DNA from: Bacillota bacterium
GTDB lineage: Bacteria > Bacillota > Clostridia > Christensenellales > Pumilibacteraceae
Direction: 5' to 3'
NCBI GenBank assembly: GCA_009780325.1
Contig: WRAF01000001.1
Span: 61,048-125,047, forward strand
DNA length: 64,000 nucleotides
Part shown: positions 56,402 through 64,000 of the stretch, in pieces
How positions within the stretch are numbered: position 1 is the stretch's first letter
How the letters are laid out: each line of letters starts with the position of its first letter
Position numbers and translations under genes: made by a program
Notes under the pieces: generated by a model
Told to the model about the DNA's origin: nothing
Database searches by the model: none
Seen by the model: only the letters and a program-made list of their open reading frames with translations

Positions 56402-58780
56402 ATGTATAAAATTGCTTTAGTCCAAAATTTGTCTGAGATGATAAATTATAGCTATGCAGATTTAAGAGATTATTTTGAAAGCCTCAACCAAAAATGGGCA
56501 GAAAATAGTGAAAAAGATGCACCGCAAAGATATCAAGTCAAGCTTTTTACAGGTTCTAATATAGAATATCTTGCCACAGAGCTTAAATATGATATGGCTT
56601 GTGTTGTTTTTGCAACCAATTGTTTTAATGATAAGCAGATATATCAAGAGGTTCAGACTCCAAAATTTATTGAGGCATTTTCTTATTTTATGAACTCAGG
56701 CGGAGGATGTTTTGTTTTAAATCAGGATAAATTAGCAAAAGCAAATAGTCCTATCGCATTTTTAAATTTTCATGCGTTAGATGATGAACTTAATTTAAAA
56801 CAGGTTGTTAGACAAGAATTAATAAAAGAGGGAAACAAACCTTGTGCTGAAAATGCAATGGGAATTGCATCATTGCACCCTAGCAAGCACAGAAATGATA
56901 AACATACACATTTTCTATTGAGCTATCCTAATGAGATTAATATAGAAAATGTCAAAAAACAGTGTTTAGAAAATAAAAGTCGCTGTGGTGTATTTTGGAA
57001 TTATTGGAAAAACGCAAGCATAGATAATTGGGATGTTGTCATAGAAGACAGAGGACATAAAGAGGGTACACGACCTATAGTGATAAGCTCTAAGCAGTAT
57101 CACCAATTTAGGATTGTTGGATCTACAATAAAATTAGATTGGCAGCAAAATTATGAATTGCTTGATAATATTTTTATATGGCTTATTGAAAAAGAGCACT
57201 CTGTTGCCGTTTTACTTCCAGAAAATAATGATATTAAAGATAATCAATTTGAATATTTATTGCAGTCTCTAAGTGCAGATAGATTTCCGCATAGACAATA
57301 TATTATCGGAGATAAAAAAGATGTTAGGGATGGAGAGTCGCAGCTGGCAATAAGAATACAAAAAAACTTGCATTCTGGATTAATGCTGCATCCTAGAATA
57401 AATTTAGAGAATTTATCTAAAGAATTGAATGAGATTATAATTAAAAAACTTGCTTGTGAAGAGTTAAAGCTGATTCAGTTTAATAGACAGAAAGAAAATT
57501 TTTATAGTTTTAGTGTTGCTGGTTCAAGCTCTAATGCGCATAAAATTTTTAGTGGACATGAACCGTCGGTGGTGACTGCTCTTTTGAAAAAAGATGAGGC
57601 GGGCAATTCTGCTTATATAGATGATAGCTTTTTAAGTACAGTAGATACATTGCAAGTGATGACTGATTCTGACAACAAAATCACTACGGCTAACATTAAA
57701 AATCTTGTGCAAAATGTGTTGGAAAAAACTAAAAATCATGATGTCAATGGCAGTTATGACCAAACAGGGTCAGGTGCAACAGTTGCATTTTTGTGGCTTA
57801 GGGCTAAGTTTGATACTGCAGAAAAAGCAAAAAAGACCAAAGAATTTTTACTTAAAAAAGTAGACGGCTTTGATGAAATTAATAAAATAATTACGTATAC
57901 TACTATGCTTGAGTGTGGTTTTGGGGCGGATACAGATGCTAAAAAAGAGATAGGTTCACTTGTTTTAAAATTATGTAATTGGTTGAAAGATAGACCTCAA
58001 GAAAAATTTGTGGAGCTTCAGTTTATTTGGTTAGTTAGAGCGCTTTTGCACATAAATGATGAGACATTAGTTCAAAATGTTATGCAAAATATAATAGAAA
58101 GAATTCAGTCAGACAAAAAGCGCAACAAAGAGTATTTTAAAGATGTAGATACCGCTGCAATGATGCTAATTTATTTGATTAAGTTGCAAAATAAAAATAA
58201 TTTTGATTCTTTAAATGTGTTTAATTTTTTATATGAATTGGTTATTTTTATCCAAAGTGAAAAAAAGATAGTTTGCAAAGATAAGGGGATATTATATCCA
58301 TGGAATAATAAAATAAGCAGTACTGCTAAGTGTGCCTATGCTTGGTGGATGTTTGATGAATATATTTTGAATATGCCTATGGATGATGTTAGGTTGGCGC
58401 TTATGGCTACACAAATTGGCGGGGGAGTTTATAATACTTCAAAGGCGGCGGTTGCGGCGGCAGAGAATTTAAAGTTAGAAAATGAAAAAATAATTAAAAA
58501 AAATATTGAATTAGAAAATACTAATAAGCGTTTAAGTCGCAATAGATTATTATATGAAGTTTTCATGTCGATGGCTATAATCTTAGCATATCTAACTATT
58601 ATAGTAATGATATTTTTGTCAAGTGATGTATTATCAGTGCTAAGAGAGTTTTGGTTTTTACATTCGATTATATTAACAGCGTTGGTAATTCCTTTTATTC
58701 GCTTTAGTATTCGCTCTAGAAGAAAAACAAAATCTATGAAAGATAGTGATATAGACAAAAGCACAGAATCAAAGAAATAA
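56402..58780 (+). CDS. large membrane-anchored protein of unknown function
   Basis: 792-aa ORF starting 6 nt after a GAGGAA(C)-type RBS; N-terminal GATase1/ThuA-like pattern, helical middle region, coiled coil and two C-terminal TMs. Confidence 0.75.
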   Translation: MYKIALVQNLSEMINYSYADLRDYFESLNQKWAENSEKDAPQRYQVKLFTGSNIEYLATELKYDMACVVFATNCFNDKQIYQEVQTPKFIEAFSYFMNSGGGCFVLNQDKLAKANSPIAFLNFHALDDELNLKQVVRQELIKEGNKPCAENAMGIASLHPSKHRNDKHTHFLLSYPNEINIENVKKQCLENKSRCGVFWNYWKNASIDNWDVVIEDRGHKEGTRPIVISSKQYHQFRIVGSTIKLDWQQNYELLDNIFIWLIEKEHSVAVLLPENNDIKDNQFEYLLQSLSADRFPHRQYIIGDKKDVRDGESQLAIRIQKNLHSGLMLHPRINLENLSKELNEIIIKKLACEELKLIQFNRQKENFYSFSVAGSSSNAHKIFSGHEPSVVTALLKKDEAGNSAYIDDSFLSTVDTLQVMTDSDNKITTANIKNLVQNVLEKTKNHDVNGSYDQTGSGATVAFLWLRAKFDTAEKAKKTKEFLLKKVDGFDEINKIITYTTMLECGFGADTDAKKEIGSLVLKLCNWLKDRPQEKFVELQFIWLVRALLHINDETLVQNVMQNIIERIQSDKKRNKEYFKDVDTAAMMLIYLIKLQNKNNFDSLNVFNFLYELVIFIQSEKKIVCKDKGILYPWNNKISSTAKCAYAWWMFDEYILNMPMDDVRLALMATQIGGGVYNTSKAAVAAAENLKLENEKIIKKNIELENTNKRLSRNRLLYEVFMSMAIILAYLTIIVMIFLSSDVLSVLREFWFLHSIILTALVIPFIRFSIRSRRKTKSMKDSDIDKSTESKK

Positions 58781-58802
58781 AAACAAAGGAAAAGATATTG
58801 TA

Positions 58803-60011
58803 ATGAATAAAAAGACTATTGAAGACATTGATTTTTTAGGAAAACGTGTGCTTGCACGTTTTGATTTTAATGCACCGCTTATAGATGGCGTGATAGCTGA
58901 CAGGACTAGAATTGTCACAGCGCTGCCAACCATCAAATATCTTTTAGAAAAAGGTGCAAAACTTATTATTTGTTCGCATTTTGGTCGTCCTAAGGGTAAA
59001 ATTATGCAAGAGTACTCGCTAAAACCCATACATAAAATGCTGTGTGATTATATAGGAGATATGCCATTTTTTAATGAAGCTATTGCTAAAGATACGGTTG
59101 AGGCAAGCCATAAATTAAAAAATGGTGAGGCAATGTTTTTAGAAAACTTGCGTTTTTATAAAGGTGAGGAGAGTAGTTGTGATGATTTTAGTCAAAAATT
59201 AGCCGATTTATGTGATATTTATATAAATGATGCTTTTGGGGCTTGTCATCGCAATCATGCATCAATAGCAAAAACTCCTAAATATGCAAAGGAATCAGGG
59301 GCAGGCTTTGTACTTAAAAAAGAACTAGAAGTATTGGGTGATAGTCTTTTTGGTGATGTGGCACGACCGTTTGTGGCAATTATTGGCGGGTCAAAAGTAT
59401 CTGATAAGATTGGTGTATTAAAAAACTTGATTAAGAAAACGGACGCTGTTATTGTTGGCGGTGGTATGGCGTTTACTTTTTTAAAAGCGCTTGGGCATTC
59501 TGTAGGCAAGTCATTGATTGAAGAAGACAAGCTAGATATTGCCGTAGAAGTTATAAAAACAGCAAAACAGAAAGGAGTGAAGCTATTATTGCCTGTTGAT
59601 GTGAAAGTGGCAAAAGAATTCCCTAATCCTATTGACAAGTTGGTGGAGTTTGATAATGTGCTGATAGATCAAATACCAAAAGATATGATGGGATTAGATA
59701 TTGGAGTGGGAACAGAGGCAATTTTTGCTTATGAGATAAAGAAGGCAAAAACAGTTTTATGGAATGGGCCTATGGGGGTTTTTGAAAACCCTGTATTTGA
59801 TAAAGGGACATATGCTGTAGCTATGGCTGTTGCTGAAACGACAGAAAACAATGGGGCGATAAGTGTAGTAGGCGGAGGAGATAGTGCATCAGCCGCAGTG
59901 CAGTGCGGTGTCGCAAGCAGGGTTTCTCATATATCAACAGGCGGTGGAGCAAGTTTAGCATTTTTAGAGGGTAAAGTGCTGCCTGGTGTAGCGTGTTTAG
60001 ATGATAAATAG
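58803..60011 (+). CDS. pgk: phosphoglycerate kinase
   Basis: VLARFDFNAPLIDGVIADRTRI, ICSHFGRPKG, FGACHRNHASI, VGGGDSASA, STGGGASLAFLEGKVLPGV. Confidence 0.97.
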   Translation: MNKKTIEDIDFLGKRVLARFDFNAPLIDGVIADRTRIVTALPTIKYLLEKGAKLIICSHFGRPKGKIMQEYSLKPIHKMLCDYIGDMPFFNEAIAKDTVEASHKLKNGEAMFLENLRFYKGEESSCDDFSQKLADLCDIYINDAFGACHRNHASIAKTPKYAKESGAGFVLKKELEVLGDSLFGDVARPFVAIIGGSKVSDKIGVLKNLIKKTDAVIVGGGMAFTFLKALGHSVGKSLIEEDKLDIAVEVIKTAKQKGVKLLLPVDVKVAKEFPNPIDKLVEFDNVLIDQIPKDMMGLDIGVGTEAIFAYEIKKAKTVLWNGPMGVFENPVFDKGTYAVAMAVAETTENNGAISVVGGGDSASAAVQCGVASRVSHISTGGGASLAFLEGKVLPGVACLDDK

Positions 60012-60052
60012 ATAGATGTTTTGTTTATATATTATGATTTAAGGAAGTAAAA

Positions 60053-60553
60053 ATGCAAAAGAGAAGAATATTTTTGGCGCTTGAAAAAAAGTTATTAAAT
60101 AAGAATAAAGAAAATAAAGAGAATGAGGTTGTCTTAGAAGAGGCGGATTTTAAGGATGAAAAATTATCATGGGCAGGATATAATCGTCTTAAAAATGAAT
60201 GTGAATATATTGATTATTCTGATCAAATAGAGATAAAAATTCCACAAAGGTATGATGCAGATTTTAAAAATTGTTTAGAGAACATGGCGGCTAATGAGTT
60301 ATCTAAAATTAAAAAAGATAAGATAGAAGCAAGAATTAAGGCGTCAATTTTATTTTTTATTGGGATAATAATATTAACTATAGGTTTGGTGTGGATTAAT
60401 GAGGCAAATGTAGTAAGGCAAGAATTTACTTTAATTATAAGTTGGGTCTTTATTTGGGCTGCTGCAGAAAAATTATTTTTTGATAGACGTGATTTACAAA
60501 ATAACAGATACAATTTACTTCATATTTTAACTGCAAAAATTAATACATATTAA
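60053..60553 (+). CDS. small hypothetical membrane protein (two TMs)
   Basis: SILFFIGIIILTIGLVWI...FTLIISWVFIWAAAEKLFF. Confidence 0.65.
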   Translation: MQKRRIFLALEKKLLNKNKENKENEVVLEEADFKDEKLSWAGYNRLKNECEYIDYSDQIEIKIPQRYDADFKNCLENMAANELSKIKKDKIEARIKASILFFIGIIILTIGLVWINEANVVRQEFTLIISWVFIWAAAEKLFFDRRDLQNNRYNLLHILTAKINTY

Positions 60554-60583
60554 TATTGATTCAAAAACAAGGATATTATTATT

Positions 60584-60681
60584 CTTGTTTTTTTATGCTA
60601 TAGGAATTATTGTTTTGTTGAGATTGTTTGCACGCCAAAAAAACCCGCCCTATGCAGGGGCGGGTCGGGACTTAAAGCCCC
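60584..60681 (+). repeat. two-hairpin intergenic repeat unit 1
   Basis: TTTTTTTATGCTATAGGAATTATTGTTT ... CCCGCCC-TATGCAG-GGGCGGG, GGGACTTAAAGCCCC. Confidence 0.65.
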
Positions 60682-60785
60682 TTTTTTTATGCACTAGGAA
60701 TTATCGTTTGAAAGGAAAGATACTGGCATCAACAAAAAGGGCGCCTATGCAGGGCGCCCGATGTGCCCGAAGGGCACTTTTGTTC
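60682..60785 (+). repeat. two-hairpin intergenic repeat unit 2
   Basis: TTTTTTTATGCACTAGGAATTATCGTTT ... GGGCGCC-TATGCAG-GGCGCCC, GTGCCC-GAA-GGGCAC. Confidence 0.65.
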
Positions 60786-60994
60786 TATACAGGAAACAAG
60801 CAGAAAATTTCTTATAGAATGACATAAATTTAGGTTTTAATAAGCGGAGTAGTTTCTAGTATGTTGAACAATTTTAAATTTTAGCATCCTTTACTTTGTT
60901 CTTTGAAAAATTGTAGAACAAATTTAAGTTGTTTTTCATATTATGCTATAGGGTGCTTTTATGTATCTTTAGAAAAAACAAAGGAAGGAGAAAA

Positions 60995-61988
60995 AATGAG
61001 ACAATTTAATTTAAGAGGAGGCTGTATGTGCAATCGTCATTCTGATAGTGATGGAGGCAGGAGAAATCTATTTGGTGATGAACTAGATGAGGAAATAGAT
61101 GATGACATGACTCAATTTTTAAATGAGAGAAATGATTTTTCGGGTGGGCGAAGAGGTGTTGAGAGAGGTGAAGATTTAAATGAGCATGATAGAGGAGAGG
61201 GAAGATTTGATGGAGATTGTCGTAGAGAGAGAGATGGAAAGAGAGTTTGCTTTACTGTGCCAAGGGGTGAAAGAGGTGAGCGTGGTGAGAGAGGATTGAG
61301 AGGTGAGCGAGGAGAAAATGGTGCAAGGGGTGAAAGAGGTGAGCGTGGATTAAGGGGCGAGCGTGGTGAGAGAGGTGAAAGTATTAGAGGCGAGCGTGGA
61401 CCTAGGGGTGAGCGTGGTGAGAGGGGCGAAAGAGGCGAGAGAGGACCTAGGGGCGAGAGGGGTGAAAATGGGTCTGGTGCAAGTGCTATAATTCCATTTT
61501 CATCAGGCTTGCCAGTTGATCTTACTACAGATTGTGGTGACCGTCGTGGACATGGAGCTTTCTTAGGTTTTGGGCATTCTACAACAAGCCCTATGCGCTT
61601 AGATAATACTATCGATATTAGCGGAGCACCAGGCATAAATATTGATTTTGCATTTTGTGTGCCAAGAGATTGTCATGTAACTGCAATGAGCGGATATTTT
61701 AGCACTGCATTGCCAGTGGATGCTAGGTGCGGCGTACAGATTGTGGCTCAATTATATCATTCTGAACATGATAATAATATTTTTAGCCCGATTGAAGGAG
61801 CACGCTTATTACTTGAGCCTAAGTTATGTGATAGAAATTGCAATAGCGGGATAAGGGTACATGCGACAAGGGATGATATAAATGTGAGATTGAGAGCCGG
61901 AACAAGAGTTATGATGGTATTTTATGCAAGGGCTAGAGAATTGCATACGGTAGTAGGATATGCAAGTGCGGGTATTGTGATTGAGTAG
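60995..61988 (+). CDS. collagen-like repeat protein with BclB-like C-terminal domain
   Basis: GGAAGGAG RBS; 23 Gly-X-Y triplets dominated by GER; C-terminal AIIPFSSGLPVDLTT...GFGHSTT resembles exosporium BclB C-terminal domain. Confidence 0.8.
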
Positions 61989-62001
61989 GTAAATATATAA
62001 G

Positions 62002-62042
62002 TAAAAAAAGTAGCCTTAATATTGTAAAGGCTACTTTTTTTG
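62002..62042. terminator. bidirectional terminator
   Basis: AAAAAAAGTAGCC...GGCTACTTTTTTT. Confidence 0.85.
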
Positions 62043-62068
62043 TTTATAAAGAAATTAAAAACTAAAAT

Positions 62069-62578
62069 TTAACCGCCGCCAGCACTAATAAATGCATCAA
62101 TTATTCTCCATGCAGTAAAAGCAATGGCTGCGATAGAAGAAATTATTGCCAAAGTTTTAGCGATTTTTTCTCTGCGCTTAGATAGTTTAAACTGAGTATT
62201 TAATTCTTCATTATGCTTAGTTAGGTGATTAACTTGCGATAAAAGTGTTTCATTATTTTCTTTAACTGTAGTTAAATAGAACAACAACATTTTATTTTGT
62301 TCATCAACTTTATCTAGTTGATTTTCAATTGCATCAAGATAATCATTTAATTTGCGTTGATATTTTTTTGTTTTTTCACAATTTTCAGGCAATGTAGTAT
62401 TCTTAGATTTATTGGCATCATTTTTAAGTTCTTTATTGTATTTTTTTTCAGCATTCCTATTAAATAAAAATTGCTTAAATTTTGCAATTTTACCTTGTTT
62501 GGGTTGTGAATCATCAAGATTATTATTAGGTTCAATATCTTGATTAAGTATTTCATTTTCATTTAAAGTATTATCCAT
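62069..62578 (-). CDS. coiled-coil protein with C-terminal membrane anchor
   Basis: Heptad-rich centre, hydrophobic C-terminus IAKTLAIISSIAAIAFTAWRIIDAFISAGGG. Confidence 0.65.
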   Translation of the reverse strand: MDNTLNENEILNQDIEPNNNLDDSQPKQGKIAKFKQFLFNRNAEKKYNKELKNDANKSKNTTLPENCEKTKKYQRKLNDYLDAIENQLDKVDEQNKMLLFYLTTVKENNETLLSQVNHLTKHNEELNTQFKLSKRREKIAKTLAIISSIAAIAFTAWRIIDAFISAGGG

Positions 62579-62660
62579 ACAATAATTATTACCATATTTT
62601 GTTATTAAATGTCAAGGATTTATTTGCCTAATTAATATTATTTTGTTATTATATATTTAT

Positions 62661-63479
62661 ATGGAATTAGCAAAAATTATTAATAATAATACCATAATAG
62701 TTTATGACTTATCACAATTTGACATGCATGCAATCATGCACAGCGGTCAAGTTTTTAGATATTTTGAAATTAATAATGGTTATGAATTAGTGGTCGGCAG
62801 TCACTTTGTGCACTTATATAAAGACAATGATAATATAATAATTAAATGTGACGATGCGGATTATTTTTTTAATTATTTTGATTTATCTCAAGATTATAAT
62901 GAAATAAAGAAAAGAATAGGTGAAAACATATGTTTTGCACCAATTATTGAAACAAGCGGAGGGATTAGAATTCTAAAAGGTGAGTTTATTGAAATGGTAA
63001 TCTCTTTTATTATCTCAGCTAACAATAATATTAAGCGTTTCACTAAAACTCTTAACTTATTATCAGAAAAATTTGGAGAGAAATTAAAAAATGGAAGATA
63101 TTCTTTTCCTGCTTTAAGTGATCTTCAAAATATTGATGAATCAAGCTTTAAAGAATTTGGCTGCGGATATAGAAGTTCTTATTTAGTTAAAGCTATTCAG
63201 CAATTAAAAGATCTTGATTTAGAGTTTTTAAAAACTTTATCAAACGACCAGTTAATGCATGTTCTTTTAAAAATCCAGGGAGTAGGAAAAAAAGTAGCCT
63301 CATGTATCATGCTTTTTTGTTTTCATAGGTTGGATATTGCTCCTATAGATACTTGGATTCATAAAGCAATTGATAAATTAGGTGATGATAAAAATCTATT
63401 ATTAAATCATCAATATGCAGGTGTATATCAGCAATATGTATTTCATCACTTGCAATATTTAAAAAAAGATATAAGTTAA
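62661..63479 (+). CDS. 8-oxoguanine DNA glycosylase (OGG1-like, HhH-GPD)
   Basis: MHSGQVFRYFEI...MVISFIISANNNIKRFTKTLNLLSEKFGE...LLKIQGVGKKVASCIMLFCFHRLDIAPIDTWIHKAI. Confidence 0.9.
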   Translation: MELAKIINNNTIIVYDLSQFDMHAIMHSGQVFRYFEINNGYELVVGSHFVHLYKDNDNIIIKCDDADYFFNYFDLSQDYNEIKKRIGENICFAPIIETSGGIRILKGEFIEMVISFIISANNNIKRFTKTLNLLSEKFGEKLKNGRYSFPALSDLQNIDESSFKEFGCGYRSSYLVKAIQQLKDLDLEFLKTLSNDQLMHVLLKIQGVGKKVASCIMLFCFHRLDIAPIDTWIHKAIDKLGDDKNLLLNHQYAGVYQQYVFHHLQYLKKDIS

Positions 63480-63513
63480 GTCAAAAAATTGTAATAATAA
63501 TTAAACAAAAAAA

Positions 63514-63546
63514 TAGAGCAGCATAATCATTTATTATGCTGCTCTA
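63514..63546 (-). terminator. terminator of DtxR-family gene
   Basis: TAGAGCAGCATAATCATTTATTATGCTGCTCTA; T-run on minus strand. Confidence 0.75.
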
Positions 63547-63904
63547 CATATTTTTTAATACATTCAAGTGTTTGTTCGCTTATATCATGTTCCATCCTGC
63601 AGGCATCTTTTGCCGCTATATCATGTGCTACGCCATGCAGCTCCCAAAATTTTGTGATTAACTGATGCCTATCATAAATCTCTTTTGCTTTTTTATATCC
63701 AGATTCAGTTAAGACAATATGATTATTGCTATCTATATATATATATCCTTTTGTTTTTAATATTCCAAGAGCCCTAGTGATAGAAGGTTTTGAAAAACCA
63801 AGAGCATTAGCAACATCAATTGCATGCACTCCATCACTATTTTGTGTCAATATAAATATTGTTTCAAGATAATTCTCGCCAGATTCTCTGATATTTTCTA
63901 TCAT
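63527..63904 (-). CDS. DtxR/MntR-family metal-dependent regulator
   Basis: SGENYLETIFILTQNSDGVHAIDVANALGFSKPSITRALGILKTKGYIYID...LTESGYKKAKEIYDRHQLITKFW...AAKDACRMEHDIS. Confidence 0.92.
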   Translation of the reverse strand: MIENIRESGENYLETIFILTQNSDGVHAIDVANALGFSKPSITRALGILKTKGYIYIDSNNHIVLTESGYKKAKEIYDRHQLITKFWELHGVAHDIAAKDACRMEHDISEQTLECIKKYVEQHNK

Positions 63905-64000
63905 GCTTTCATTATATTAAAAAATCTTTATATAAGTCAAGTAATTAATATAGAAAAACTCTGTGCATTTATAGTGAATAGTCAGTTTTTATCTGGAATT

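Noticed and set aside
60585-60827. 80-aa ORF MFFYAIGIIVLLRLFARQKNPPYAGAG...
   Set aside because: Covers two tandem hairpin repeats and terminators; no RBS; coding would contradict the RNA-structure signal
61112-61636. 174-aa minus-strand ORF rich in SPLSPLSP
   Set aside because: Antisense of the GER collagen repeat
1-64000. CRISPR arrays, rRNA operons, retron or toxin-antitoxin/restriction systems
   Set aside because: No regularly spaced repeats, rRNA cores, reverse transcriptase, methyltransferase or nuclease defence genes recognised in the translations

Overview
The window looks like a low-GC, spore-forming Clostridia-like chromosome carrying the 3' end of a prophage. (1) About 1-12.2 kb is a higher-GC prophage end and decay zone. 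It has tail/baseplate genes, a huge Ala-rich tail fibre, a holin-like gene, an AATTAG-repeat block, and a large serine recombinase whose 3' end runs out of frame into an IS21 istA remnant. These are followed by istB, a ~55-bp direct-repeat pair, a captured TPR-like ORF and leftovers of a second lysis cassette. (2) About 12.3-64 kb is host chromosome: degV, aminotransferase, tyrS, ilvE, tRNA-Gly(TCC), cysteine desulfurase/DUF3343, nth-obg-nadD/yqeK-rsfS, tsaE-tsaB-rimI, a membrane MurF-like ligase, fabG-like SDR, two large surface proteins, TauE halves, ssb-like, ppx/gppA, maf, ppa, a divergent MreB, rarA, ABC exporter, lepA, hemW, hpf, pgk, a BclB-like collagen protein, an OGG-like glycosylase and a DtxR regulator. 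Items most worth a second look: a promoter whose -35/-10 spacer is a (GAC)n repeat (possible phase variation); a tandem two-hairpin intergenic repeat family with compensating stems and a conserved TATGCAG loop; a compact, highly diverged cyclic-glucan-synthase/GH94-like protein; an MreB paralogue lacking hallmark nucleotide-binding residues; a 792-aa membrane protein of unknown architecture; and short genes missed by the ORF track (a zinc-ribbon protein and a hydrophobic peptide). All family calls are by eye from the translations; no searches were run.
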